Assembly (NCBI RefSeq): GCF_037042905.1
Contig: NC_087250.1
Coordinates: 1,341,501 to 1,405,500, forward strand
DNA: 64,000 bases
Direction: 5' to 3'
Origin: Lytechinus pictus
Taxonomy: Eukaryota > Echinodermata > Echinoidea > Temnopleuroida > Toxopneustidae
Positions 23,714 through 34,603 of the stretch are shown here, piece by piece. The translations under genes were made by a program, and so were the position numbers. A model generated the notes under the pieces. It saw nothing but the letters and a program-made list of their open reading frames with translations. It made no database searches and was not told the origin of the DNA. The stretch's first letter is position 1. Each line of letters begins with the position of its first letter.

Positions 23714-26700
23714 TTACACAAGTCTGCTCATAAGATCAGCGGCTTGGTTTTCATTTCCCTTAACAGAGACTAGCCGAAACCTATGCTCTTGGAGTAATAA
23801 GCTCCATCTCATTATGCGTTTATTTGCCATTTTATTACTTTGAATGTAAAGCAAAGGTTTGTGATCTGTATGAACTTCGAATTCCCTACCATACAAGAAA
23901 TATTCGAATTTACGAATGGCCCACACAATGGCCAAGCACTCCTTTTCTATCGTGGAGTACCTTGTTTCCCTTGGCAATAATTTCTTACTACCATAAGCAA
24001 TTGGGAATTCTTCCCCGTCACTTTCCTGCATGAGCACCGCCCCTAACCCTGTGTCTGACGCGTCTACCTTTAAGATAAACATCTTGTCAAAGTCTGGGAG
24101 TTTCAATACAGGGGGTTTTGTTAGACAATCCTTAAGCTTATGGAAAGCTTCTTCCTCTTCCATACCCCACTTAACCTTCCCTGGGCTACCCTTACGTGTT
24201 AGGTTAGTAAGAGGCAATGCTAAATCGGCATACCCGGGAATATAATCCCTATAGTATCCGGTCAGACCAAGAAACGAACGGACTTGTTTCTTATTTTCTG
24301 GTCTTGGGGTTTCGATCACTTTCTGTGTAAGCCTACTACTAGTATGAATCGCCCCATCTCCTAACTCGTGTCCTAGGAAGTCTATCGAACTAAACCCTAT
24401 AAAACACTTAGAGGGACGTGCAGCCAGATTGGCTTCTCTTAACTTACACAAGACTTTCTCTACTGTTTCGACATGCTCTTCCCAGGTCTCTGTATATACT
24501 AATATGTCATCTATGTAGTTAACTACATTGGGAATGTCTTTCAGAACTATCCTCATCATCCTAGTAAACTGAGCTCCAGCAGTGACTAACCCAAAAGGCA
24601 TGTATTTAAACTGATATTGACCGATGGGGGTGAGAAATGCAGTCTTAGCCTTATCTGACTCTTTCATGGGAATCTGCCAATACCCTTTAGTGAGATCTAT
24701 TTTACTGAAATATTTGCTTTTCGCAAGAGAAGCGAATAGACCTTGCTGATTAGGCATCGGTTCGGGATCGAACACGGTTATCTTATTAAGGCGCCGGAAA
24801 TCTATGCAAAACCGGTTTGAACCATCCGGTTTCCTCACCATCACAATCGGATGCGCATAAGGCGAATCCGAAGGCTCAATAACCCCTAACTTCAACATCG
24901 ACTCAACCTCCTTCCTTATTTCACCCTCTACAGCTTGGGGTACCCTATAAGGGGGAGAACGAACAGGTTCATTACTTGTCAAATGAATTTTACATTCAGC
25001 CACTGAAGTTTTCTTGGGAACATCCGTGAATACATCCTGGTATTCACACAACAAATCTCGAACTTCATCCTTACAATCCTTATCTAGTCTTTCATCAACA
25101 TGAACATGACTCACAAACTCCTTTTGTAATGAGCATGGCATATCAGGCGCATCTCCAATACACTCATCTATCATCTCTCCCTCTTCTTTATCCTTAACAT
25201 TGAAAGTACCAACATCAAAACAGCTAGCAGCCACCTCTTCTTCCCTACGAACATATCGCCTGAGAAGATTGATATGATATGTCTTCCTCACACCATTGAC
25301 GTCGACAACATAATCATAGTCAAACTTGGTACCAACAACCTTAAATGGTCCTTGCCATTCCACTAGTAACTTGTTATGAACAGTAGGTAAAAGTATCAAG
25401 ACCTCATCACCAACAATCAACTTCCTTTTCTTCGCATTTCGATCATAATAACCTTTGTACCTCTTTGCGGAGGATTTCAAAGTGTCTTGCGCCAATTGCC
25501 AAGACTCGACCAACCGCTTCCTTAAGTCAATTACGTATTCATACTCGTTACCTAACTCTGCGTCAATACTCTCATTCGTCCATAATTCTCTCAAAATATC
25601 CATTGGACCTCTCACATGTCTACCATAGAGTAATTCAAATGGAGAAAACCCCAGGCTCGAACTGGGTGCTTCTCGCAGAGCAAACAACAAAGCAGGTAAG
25701 TACCTGTCCCACTGACGTGGCTCCTCAGAACAAAGACGCCTCAAAGCTGTCTTAATTACTCCATTGTACCTCTCTACAAGGCCATTACACATCGGATGGT
25801 ATCTAGAGCTTGTTATTTGTTTGACTGATAACAACTGTGACACCTTCCTCATTAAATCAGATACAAATTGTGTACCTAAGTCTGACATTACTTCACAAGG
25901 AACACCTACCCTACTATACACAGTGACTAATGCCTCAGCTACATCTACAGTCGATATTGATTTCAATGGTATAGCTTCTACATATCTAGTCGCATAATCT
26001 ACTATCGTTAAGATGTGAGTATGTCCTCTTGCAGATGGAATGAATGGACCCATTAAATCTATCGCAATTCGTTGAAATGGGACGCCAACTATCGGTAACT
26101 TACCGAGAGTCGTTTTGGGGACTCTCCCTTTACTAACAGTCTTCTGACACACGTCACATGATCGGCAGAAATTGGCAACATCCTCATACATACTTGGCCA
26201 ATAAAACTGGGCTTTAACCTTTGACAATGTATTGTTAATGCCGAGATGTCCACCAAACAATGAATCATGGGCAATTCGCATAATCTCAGACCTGTGTGTC
26301 TTTGGAACAACCACTAACTTGGGACCAACACCAACACTTGGATTTCTCATATCCCTTTCTTGTCGATAAAGACAATTCTTCTCTGACATGAACAAGAATC
26401 TCGATTTAGTCTCGATATCATTCACCTTGTTCCACAAAGGCTTAAGTGACAAATCATCCTTTTGCTCTCGCAAAAAGTCCTCCGACTTCACTTTTACTCC
26501 CGAGTCTCTTACTTTCAAATCTTGTTTAGGTTTAGATTGACTTTGCTTTTGTGCTCTAGTTTCAACAGCCATCGCCTCATCCACACATGAAGGCACATCA
26601 TCCAAAACCTCATCCACTTTCGTAACAGACTCATCCATTTTGGAAACCCGAACATTATCTTCCGAACTCGACACAACTTCCGAACTTTGCATATCAACTT

Positions 26701-28357
26701 CGGATACCCGATCATCAACATCGGAACTATTCGCCTTTTGAACTATACTAGGCACCCATTGCAGGTCAGGATCCTTGGGCTCACGTGCCCCCTTCACATC
26801 ATTGCCAATAATGACGTCACACAAACAATTGGGCATACACAAGGCATTGATTTCTCCAATGAAATAGGGACTATCTAGCATGATATTTGCCCTAGGAAAA
26901 CGTCTCAGAGTACCATCTATCAGCCTAACTAACTGAATCACTCCCGTGAACTGATTGTCTAATACTAAACTCGTTCTCACTACACTTGTACTACTCCCAG
27001 AATCCTTCAGCACGGAAACAGGCTTGTTCTTGGGTAACAACCTACCCGAAACAACTGGCATATCATCAATCATTGCACCAACCTCATCGTATGCCATACC
27101 AAGCGTTTCAACACTCTCACTTTCTGACGGAACTGTAATCATTGGATTGCCTATGAGAACACATCCAGCTGAACTTTCAACAAATCCAGTGGATTTTGAC
27201 TGACTACTAGCCCTATCGTCTGAACGCAAAGTTCCTATTGACATAAAATTCTCATTCCTATTCAAATGTAAACCCGAATTTTCTGACCTAACACTATCCA
27301 GTAGAGTGTCCTCCACACTCATAGCCTGAGCTGAATGAACTATGGGCTTCATTGGACAATTCCATTTCAAATGATTCGGACTACCACACATATAACATCC
27401 ATTCTTTGTACCGCTATTACCATAGCTAGGTTTTGTGCTATTTTTCGTTGAACTAGCATACTTGGGCTTCCTATCTGCCTGTGGACCTAATACTGATTTA
27501 GTGTTATGGATCTGACTTAATTTCTGTTTCTGATTTTGATTCTGTCTTTGGTTCTGATTCTTAGGATTGAATTTATCATTTCTATGACCAATGAAAGTAT
27601 GCAATCCATGCGCATGCACATATATCTCAGCACATTCAACCATCTCATGTAACTTCCCACAATTCCTCTCCTTCAAGAATCCAACTACCTCTCTGGGGCA
27701 ACAATCCAAAAATTGCTCCCTAACAACCAAATCGACCAGGGAATCGTAATCACCAACACCAGACAAATCCAACCACTTATCAAAGTATCCTTTCATCCGA
27801 ACAGCAAACTGTTTTGGGCGCTCTTCCCTATTTGGTCTTACCGACCTGAATTTCTTTCTATAACCATTCTCAGTAAGATGGAAATATTCCATAAGCTCAC
27901 GCTTTACCCTATCATAATCGGTGCGATCAGTGCTATTCATTCTATTCACTACATCCAGCGATTTTCCAGTCAGATTTGAAATTAAATGCAAGCACCTAAC
28001 TTGTTTTGGTACGTTCTGACTATCCATTAACAATTCAAACTTTGTTATGTAAGAATCAAAACTGTCAGTTGATTCGTCAAACTTTCCTACCTTCAACTTA
28101 ATCCCACTGAACTCAAGAGGGCGTTCCTCTAATTTTGCCTGTTCAATTTTAATTTGGGCCAAGCGCAATTCATGAACTTCCTTTTCACGTTCTCGTTCAC
28201 GTTCCATCGAATCTGTGACAAAACTACTCAATTCGCCACCACTAAGTCCCATCTCCCTACCTAAAGTAGAAAACTCCTTCATTTTCTCTATGCTAGCCAT
28301 ATTGAATGAATTCCAAAAACCTAGCAACCAGACTTGAATTGTGAAAGGCGTCCGCAA
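23714..28357 (-). CDS. Gag-Pol polyprotein (gag, protease, integrase, reverse transcriptase, RNase H)
   Basis: A single 1547-residue frame carries the full replication machinery of the retrotransposon. Residues 85-255 are a gag capsid; 165-250 have a SCAN-like helical pattern (LVDLVVREQFLDCCPREVV). A CCHC zinc knuckle has Cys321, Cys324, His329 and Cys334. The aspartic protease has DSG at 452-454. Integrase has an HHCC finger (His697, His704, Cys734, Cys737), a DDE triad at Asp767, Asp826 and Glu862 with the standard 35-residue spacing, and a GPY/F-like module at about 1003-1035. Reverse transcriptase follows at about 1125-1300 with Asp1221 and YIDD at 1281-1284. RNase H has Asp1432, Glu1471, Asp1498 and Asp1541. 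Thus integrase lies before RT, the reverse of ordinary gypsy elements. The start may be Met1 or Met20 (complement of 28298-28300). All visible catalytic residues are intact and there is no frameshift. Confidence 0.95.
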   Translation of the reverse strand: MRTPFTIQVWLLGFWNSFNMASIEKMKEFSTLGREMGLSGGELSSFVTDSMEREREREKEVHELRLAQIKIEQAKLEERPLEFSGIKLKVGKFDESTDSFDSYITKFELLMDSQNVPKQVRCLHLISNLTGKSLDVVNRMNSTDRTDYDRVKRELMEYFHLTENGYRKKFRSVRPNREERPKQFAVRMKGYFDKWLDLSGVGDYDSLVDLVVREQFLDCCPREVVGFLKERNCGKLHEMVECAEIYVHAHGLHTFIGHRNDKFNPKNQNQRQNQNQKQKLSQIHNTKSVLGPQADRKPKYASSTKNSTKPSYGNSGTKNGCYMCGSPNHLKWNCPMKPIVHSAQAMSVEDTLLDSVRSENSGLHLNRNENFMSIGTLRSDDRASSQSKSTGFVESSAGCVLIGNPMITVPSESESVETLGMAYDEVGAMIDDMPVVSGRLLPKNKPVSVLKDSGSSTSVVRTSLVLDNQFTGVIQLVRLIDGTLRRFPRANIMLDSPYFIGEINALCMPNCLCDVIIGNDVKGAREPKDPDLQWVPSIVQKANSSDVDDRVSEVDMQSSEVVSSSEDNVRVSKMDESVTKVDEVLDDVPSCVDEAMAVETRAQKQSQSKPKQDLKVRDSGVKVKSEDFLREQKDDLSLKPLWNKVNDIETKSRFLFMSEKNCLYRQERDMRNPSVGVGPKLVVVPKTHRSEIMRIAHDSLFGGHLGINNTLSKVKAQFYWPSMYEDVANFCRSCDVCQKTVSKGRVPKTTLGKLPIVGVPFQRIAIDLMGPFIPSARGHTHILTIVDYATRYVEAIPLKSISTVDVAEALVTVYSRVGVPCEVMSDLGTQFVSDLMRKVSQLLSVKQITSSRYHPMCNGLVERYNGVIKTALRRLCSEEPRQWDRYLPALLFALREAPSSSLGFSPFELLYGRHVRGPMDILRELWTNESIDAELGNEYEYVIDLRKRLVESWQLAQDTLKSSAKRYKGYYDRNAKKRKLIVGDEVLILLPTVHNKLLVEWQGPFKVVGTKFDYDYVVDVNGVRKTYHINLLRRYVRREEEVAASCFDVGTFNVKDKEEGEMIDECIGDAPDMPCSLQKEFVSHVHVDERLDKDCKDEVRDLLCEYQDVFTDVPKKTSVAECKIHLTSNEPVRSPPYRVPQAVEGEIRKEVESMLKLGVIEPSDSPYAHPIVMVRKPDGSNRFCIDFRRLNKITVFDPEPMPNQQGLFASLAKSKYFSKIDLTKGYWQIPMKESDKAKTAFLTPIGQYQFKYMPFGLVTAGAQFTRMMRIVLKDIPNVVNYIDDILVYTETWEEHVETVEKVLCKLREANLAARPSKCFIGFSSIDFLGHELGDGAIHTSSRLTQKVIETPRPENKKQVRSFLGLTGYYRDYIPGYADLALPLTNLTRKGSPGKVKWGMEEEEAFHKLKDCLTKPPVLKLPDFDKMFILKVDASDTGLGAVLMQESDGEEFPIAYGSKKLLPRETRYSTIEKECLAIVWAIRKFEYFLYGREFEVHTDHKPLLYIQSNKMANKRIMRWSLLLQEHRFRLVSVKGNENQAADLMSRLV

Positions 28358-28936
28358 AACAAAGCAACAATAGCTTTAACCTGGCAACCAAATGCCGAAC
28401 CCTAGTACAAGCACCGCACTAGAAATCGTATCTCCACGAGCATACAATTATTCAACCATGCGAACAACAAAGCCCACTTCACACATACAAATTCACAGTC
28501 TGTAACATACAATACTTGCTACCCTGCCAACGAGTTACCCGTAAGAATAGACAGTAATTATGTGAATTAAGAACAAACAGTTCTTCCCGACATATCCTTT
28601 ATCCTAACGACCAACAGCCCACTATATACCATAGCATTAAAACAGGGCCTGCTTTCCCTAAATGCTGTTTACCCGGCCGAAAAAAGGTATGAAGTATATT
28701 TTCTCACTGAAAATTTCCCACAATAATTCATCGTACTATCCAAATGTAAATTCAAGCATAGCAAGTATGATTAGTACCAAGGCTTCAATGCACACCTTGG
28801 GGAGAAATACTTTTAAGAGCTATTACCAATAGACCATCAATAAAGTATCCATTTGGAAAGATGACCACAGATTAATTTCTTTCCTAAATAATTTTGAATT
28901 ATTTCAAGCAGCAGTGTCTCGGTGGGACCTCCAAAT
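28358..28936 (-). other. 5' leader of the Gmr1-like element
   Basis: It lies between the 5' LTR and the gag start. It holds the primer-binding site and presumably the packaging signal, which cannot be seen directly. No coding frame was recognised. Confidence 0.65.
28916..28933 (-). promoter_or_regulatory. tRNA primer-binding site (candidate)
   Basis: In element sense TGGAGGTCCCACCGAGAC begins three bases after the 5' LTR. The TGG matches the CCA end of a tRNA, as expected. I could not assign the tRNA from memory. Confidence 0.65.
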
Positions 28937-29938
28937 TGTCACGTGGGAAGTGACTTTTTTTTAATTATTTACTTACTGCTGCTTGACACCAAAAAAGAAT
29001 ACGTGAAACTGATAAATACAGTTATTAAAAAGATTTAATCATATCTCTTCAATCTTTCTGATGTTCTCTTTTGATGGTTTTACAATAATTTGTACATGAA
29101 AATGTACATGGATAAAACAAAATACAACTTAACTTAACGGTAATCGTTGACTCTAGCCCCCATCGTCTCATCTGGCCTGACATGCCCCACTCGGCCCTGG
29201 TGGTCGGTCCAGTTCCTGGCCTCCGCAGCTAGCGATGTCTCTTCCACTCGGCCTCGGCCTCCGCAGACTGTGTTGCCCCTTTGATGAGTAACCCCCAGAT
29301 CAGAGATGTGGCTTCAACGAATTAGTGGACGAGATCGAGCCCCCAATGATGACACGAGTTTTGACGAAAACATGTCGGTGGAGAACCGGTGGCAGCTGGG
29401 GTCGTTATCTCGTCACCGACGTAGTCCCTTCAGTTATAACTTAGACTGCCTATACGAACGTCTGTAGTCTATTCTAGCTTAGGTGGTTCTCCTTGAATTA
29501 TTGAAACTAACCTCCTAATATACCCTACCGTTACTAGGAATAACTGTAAAATTTCTATAACGTAATTCAAAGAATTTTTATAGCAGATGAGTGCATAAAG
29601 CAACACATTCTTAATAACAAAAAGACTTCCTGTGCATCTGTACATCTACATTCTTCAATGGTAAAGCACAGTATTAACTATTTATGACACCTGTATGAAG
29701 ATGCTTAGCTAGTACGAAATATGTCTAACACTTGAACAAAATATGACATCCACCTGATCTTGGACTCTAGGGGGGGGGGGGGGGTATCAAACGTTCCCAA
29801 CGCTTGCTTTTGAAACATTCAAAACATATGTACATATACAATTGTCTATAGGCCTACCATAAGCTGGACCAAGTAAATATTTTAAACACATGTCTGAACT
29901 CAACTGAAATACTCTATAATTAAATTTCTTTCCTGACA
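28937..29938 (-). repeat. 5' LTR of the Gmr1-like element (right copy)
   Basis: This 1002-base copy has TG...CA ends and is followed by a G-run that continues the host target. It should contain the Pol II promoter in its U3 part; no unambiguous TATA box could be singled out. Confidence 0.95.
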
Positions 29939-30312
29939 GGGGGGTGTACCAGCTAAATTTGCCAACTAAATTTGGCGTGACCGCGCCAACGTGAGCACAG
30001 GGGGAGTCCGATGGGGGATGTGCCCCCCCCCCCACAATAATCACATGCTAAAAGATTTTGAATTTTTAAAATTGAATTAGTGGCATTTGGTGAATACTTT
30101 AAGGTAAATTATACAAATATATACAAAGATATTTGCGCTTTAAAAATGAACATTTTGGATCAAAATAGAAAGGCTAGTGTGCCGTAGTTGCTAACTTGCA
30201 GTATAATGATATGCCCTATGCATTAATAATATCAAAATCAAAGATTTGTTAATTTTTAATTGACCTTCTGTGCAAGATGTCTCAACTAAAATTTCAAGAG
30301 TGCTACTGCTAA

Positions 30313-31250
30313 CAGTGGCGTACCGTGGGTCACGGCATGGGGGCGGGCACCAGCAAAAATTTAGAGTCATTAAGTGGGCGTGCGAAGCGCGCTCAATTGC
30401 CAGGTATACTGACCTGATAGAGACATTTTAAGGACTGTGCCATTAAACGGATATGTATCTTAGTGATCAAATAATGCGAGCGCGAAGTGCGAGCTGAAAA
30501 TGTTCTATATTCAGTCCTAAAAAGGGACATTATAAGCAAAGTTTTATAATCATGATATCTTACAAAACAGACAATGCGAGCGCGAAGCGCGAGCTGAAAT
30601 TTTTTTGCTTAACTTAACCCTTAAAAGGGACATTTTCAGGACTTTCTTTTGGAATTCATGAAGTGCGTACGTATATCATCATAGTCATTTAACGCGAACG
30701 CCAAGCGCTTGCTGATTTTGTTAGAATTACACTGGCACATGAAGCACTTTTTGTGGTCATTGTAATCATGAACATGATACGTATTTCACTAATAAAATAG
30801 TGCAGGCGAGAAGCGCGAGCCGACAATTTTTGAAATTCAGACCTGAAGAGGGGCATTCTATGGCTTCTTTGTAGGAATTTACTATTTCACTAATTAAGTG
30901 ATGCGAGCGCGAAGCGCGAGCTGAAAATTTGTTATAATTAGATCAGAAAAGGGACATTTTAAGGACTGTCTTTAGGAATTCGTGCACTGCCAAAACTCTG
31001 GTGTTGATTTAACACCAGCCCGGTATCTATATCGGTCCACACCAATGCGAACGTAAGCACAGACTGGAAATGTTTTATTAAGGCCTTAAAAGGGGGCAAT
31101 CACTTTAAGTATATAGTCATGAAAAAAACATATGTCACTACATAAAACAATGATAACTTGAAGTGCGAGGAGATAGTTTGGTGCATAATCTTTATGGACT
31201 TAAAATACAACAGGACTATATATCTCATTAGTCAGACAATGCGAGCACCA
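30313..31250. repeat. Reiterated GCGAGCGCGAAGCGCGAGC motif domain
   Basis: A near-palindromic motif, in its best form GCGAGCGCGAAGCGCGAGC, recurs at about 30373, 30477, 30575, 30692, 30801, 30903 and, more diverged, 31043-31250. The spacing is about 90-145 bases, and most copies are followed by TGAAAAT or TGAAATT. The domain opens with CAGTGGCGTACC, a hAT-type end motif also seen near 61368, so a nested element is possible. Confidence 0.65.
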
Positions 31251-31880
31251 GGAATGATGCAACCCCAACCTGCCCCCATCCCCACCCTAAGCACCTTCTG
31301 ACACCATAAATTAAAAAAAAAGTTTAGTAAAAATAACTTAGAACATTTTTGTGTTTTTTGCCAACTGCTAACTTGTAGACAAGTCTACAAGTTGTAGACT
31401 TGTCTTCATGAATTTGCCAACTGCAGAGTTACCAGTTTTTTAAGCCTTGTGTTCTGTTCTTAGATCTGAAACGGGGCAGTACTTGTACATCACTTTGCTG
31501 ACTGGTAAAGCGTATAGTGTTCTGCCACTTTAATAGGCCCACTTTATAATTTGCCAACTATACTTTGGCTTTGATTATTCAACTTAAACCTTGGAAATTC
31601 ATCCCACCCAATATTTATGTACCTAGTCTTGCCTCTAATTTTACAAAACTAATGTGTTTGTTAAATCGTCAATAATTGTGGTATAATTTGCAAACTAACA
31701 AGCTTGTTCATATTGGGGGAGGACCGGGGGCTTACTTCCTGTGTTATTATAGCTCCATCTGTTTTGTACTTATTTTTGCTGACTAGTAGGGCTCTAAGCC
31801 TGGCTACATGGACTTGGATTTGCCAATTGGTCGTCTTTACTCTAAAAGTCGTAACCTTCTTCGAAGTTAGTACCCCTATT

Positions 31881-32055
<175 letters not shown>

Positions 32056-32189
32056 CCTATCCTCCATTTTGCCAACTGGTACATGATTTTGCCGACTGCC
32101 ACGAATGTTGGGGGGGGGGGGGGTGTCACACCCCCATACCCCCCCTCTAGCTACGGCCCTGGGGTTGGTACCTGATGAGGGTCGCATGC

Positions 32190-32885
32190 ATTTGTAATTC
32201 TGAAGCTTCGTTATTCCGAAGGTTCGTTATTCCGAAGGTTCGGATATTCCGAAGGTTCGTTATTCCGAAGGTTCGTATTTCCGAATGTTCGTAATTCTGA
32301 AGCTTCGTTGTTCCGAAGGTTCGTTATTCCGGAGGTTCGTATTTCCGAATGTTCGTAATTCCGAAGGTTCGTTAGTCCGAAAACGAAATGAGGTTCGTAA
32401 TTCCGAAGGTTCGTTAGTCCGAAAACAAAGTGAGGTTCGTAATTCCGAAGGTTCGTTATTCCGAAAACGAAATGAGGTTCGTAATCCCGAAGGTTCGTTA
32501 ATCCGAAAACAAAATGAGGTTCGTAGTTCCGAAGGTTCGATAGTCCGAAAACGAAATAATTAACGTACCTTATTTTGTTTTCGGACTAACGAACCTTTGG
32601 AACAACGAACCTTATTTCGTTTTCGGATTAACTAACCTTCGGAACAACGAACCTTATTTCGTTTTTGGATTAACGAACCTTCGGAACATCGAACCTTATT
32701 TCGTTTTCGGATTATCGAACCTTCGGAATAACGAACCTCCGGAATAACGCCACAAATGTTCGGATTAACAAACCTTTTTACGTTTTCGGATTAGCGAACA
32801 TCGAGGTATAGGCAATTTACGTGTTTAGGAATTACGAACCTTCGGAATAAAGAACCTTCGGAATTACGAAGTGTAACCGATGGGT
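32190..32885. repeat. Foldback array of a 42-bp CCGAAGGTTCG unit
   Basis: From 32351 to about 32560 a 42-base unit is tandemly repeated (starts at 32351, 32393, 32435, 32477, 32519), each with TTCCGAAGGTTCG and CCGAAAACGAAATGAGG. Shorter units precede it. From about 32575 to 32880 the same units run in the inverse orientation, so the whole is a large imperfect palindrome centred near 32568. An open frame at 32285-32563 arises because 42 is a multiple of three. Confidence 0.9.
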
Positions 32886-32897
32886 GTACCCACCAGT

Positions 32898-33912
32898 GGC
32901 CCGTTTCTCAACACATGGACAAGTTAGTCATATCTTTATCCACCAACCACGGAGTTAGTTCCAATCTTACTAAACCTGTTTCTCGAAAGGTTTCCTAACT
33001 AGAATACCTTGATATCGATACTATCGGTAAAAAGAGCAGATGAGACGTAGCCTTAGTCACAAAATAGCATAACTTTCAAAAAGAAAAATTATGACAAAAT
33101 TGCAAATATTATGATGAATTGGGAAATAAATCTTTTCAAAAAAATAGCACAGGTGAATTATGCATCATACATACTTAGACCATGAAGACTGGAGCATTCA
33201 ATTGCAGAGAAAATTAAATTATGAATAATTCATTTCATGACTAAATAATCACTTGTGGACGTTGAGATGGGTACCCCCGGCAGACCCAATTTCAATAGTT
33301 TACGAAAGTAAACCATAACGGTTTTCTTTGTAAAATGGTGATAATTATACGGAATTTTACGATTCCAAACGTCATCAAAATATAGTTTAACGAAACATTG
33401 ATACCGAAATATACGATATTGGACAAATTATATGCATAAATTAGAGATAGAATTCATCCAACTGTTAATATGGGTCTGAAAACAACAAATACGAGTTCAG
33501 TTATGGATGGCCTGACGTGGTAGAATCTTTATTGATTAAATCATTTTACTATTTCAAAATGAATGGTTTCGTGGCGTTTACCAACAGTTGTTATAGTTTC
33601 TTTGTATTACAATTATCATTGAATGCATTAACCCACTTGTTTTGTGATGTAATTTCAACCACTATAATTGATTACGTAAGATTATAATTTCAAAATTTCT
33701 AGGCACTTTCGCATGTCATAGTCTACCCACGTAATGCCACTACGTCATTAAGAAAGAAGTTAAGACAGGTTCGGAGGTGTCATAAATATTTAGTGAGGTT
33801 GTTGTACCCGATCTTGGTAAAGAGGGCTTCGTGAAACGATGAGCGGACAAGTAGCTCACTCTCTCCGATTTAGTCAAGAAGTTAGACTTATGGCGGTGTT
33901 GAGAAACGGGCC
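32898..33912. mobile_element. Non-autonomous DNA transposon with GGCCCGTTTCTCAACAC ends
   Basis: The left end GGCCCGTTTCTCAACAC is inverted at the right end (GTGTTGAGAAACGGGCC). The element is about 1.0 kb with no transposase frame. A target duplication is not clear because the right end abuts another element. The superfamily is unassigned; the GGCCC start recalls Harbinger. Confidence 0.7.
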
Positions 33913-34077
33913 CCAGCTTCATAAAGCTGTTCGTAAGTTAAGAGCGACTGTAAGAACGAGTGGTGATCCTTTCGTGTGGTAAATAATATATTGAATTGGC
34001 GATGGTTTAGCGCATAAGAAAGGTTCACCTGTCGCTTTTAACTTACGAACAAGCTTTATGAAACGGTTCCCTGGTCA
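33913..34077. mobile_element. Short palindromic MITE
   Basis: The left arm CTTCATAAAGCTGTTCGTAA and following GTTAAGAGCGAC are mirrored at the right (GTCGCTTTTAACTTACGAAC, then AAGCTTTATGAAAC). About 165 bases long, with no coding capacity. It directly adjoins the preceding element. Confidence 0.75.
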
Positions 34078-34603
34078 GGTTTGAGTAGTTAAGAAATTGA
34101 GGTGGTGATGTTATTATTATAAATTGTGTAAGGCATTTTCGAGTTAATTTATAATTCAGATATATTTATCCATTTAAAAGATGTCTTTGTAAATTAATCT
34201 AACATTGCTATTTCAATTTCACTTTATATACAATATCTATTTTAAAATTCCAGGCATACGTGATTATTATGAATATTACAATTATAACAACCAACTAAGG
34301 TTGGGGTGGGGCAATAATTGTTTTATTTAATTTGTATAGAGTTTACAAAGAGTTATTATGAATTTAGATCAAACTTTAGATTTCGATTAATTTAAATCTT
34401 CGATCTGTTTACCACATAACTCATGTAAATCTACACCAATTGCTATTTAATTTGAATCTAAGTCTTTATAAGACGGGCCCTTAGTTTGTTTCATGCAAAA
34501 TAGATCAATTGAATTTGGTTGTTCAAATCAAACTATCGGTGCACAATTTTACCACTAAGACTACATACAATGTACCATAGGGATTTGAAAATTGATAACT
34601 GAA
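34078..34603. other. AT-rich noncoding DNA, nothing identified
   Basis: No frame or structured repeat was seen. Confidence 0.4.

Larger units (their letters stand above)
21350..29938 (-). mobile_element. Gmr1-like (Ty3/gypsy) LTR retrotransposon, full length
   Basis: The element is 8589 bases long and lies on the minus strand. Both LTRs are complete and start TGTCAGG and end CGTGACA in element sense. Flanks are GGGGG on both sides, compatible with a 5-bp target duplication, though the target was a G-run so this is not independent proof. It has a primer-binding site, a polypurine tract and one uninterrupted gag-pol frame in which integrase precedes reverse transcriptase. That order with gypsy-type domains defines the Gmr1 group described from deuterostomes. 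No envelope gene is present. The near-identical LTRs and the intact frame indicate a recent insertion. Confidence 0.93.

Noticed and set aside
25465-27979. Several plus-strand frames opposite the gag-pol gene
   Set aside because: Shadows of the minus-strand polyprotein with no recognisable domain.
29787-30044. Minus-strand frame crossing the right LTR edge
   Set aside because: Its last two thirds repeat the frame in the other LTR (22197-22415), so it is LTR sequence, not a gene.
32285-32563. Open frame with repeated RNSEGSLVRK-like units
   Set aside because: The 42-base repeat is a multiple of three, so any frame without a stop stays open; there is no start or splice context.
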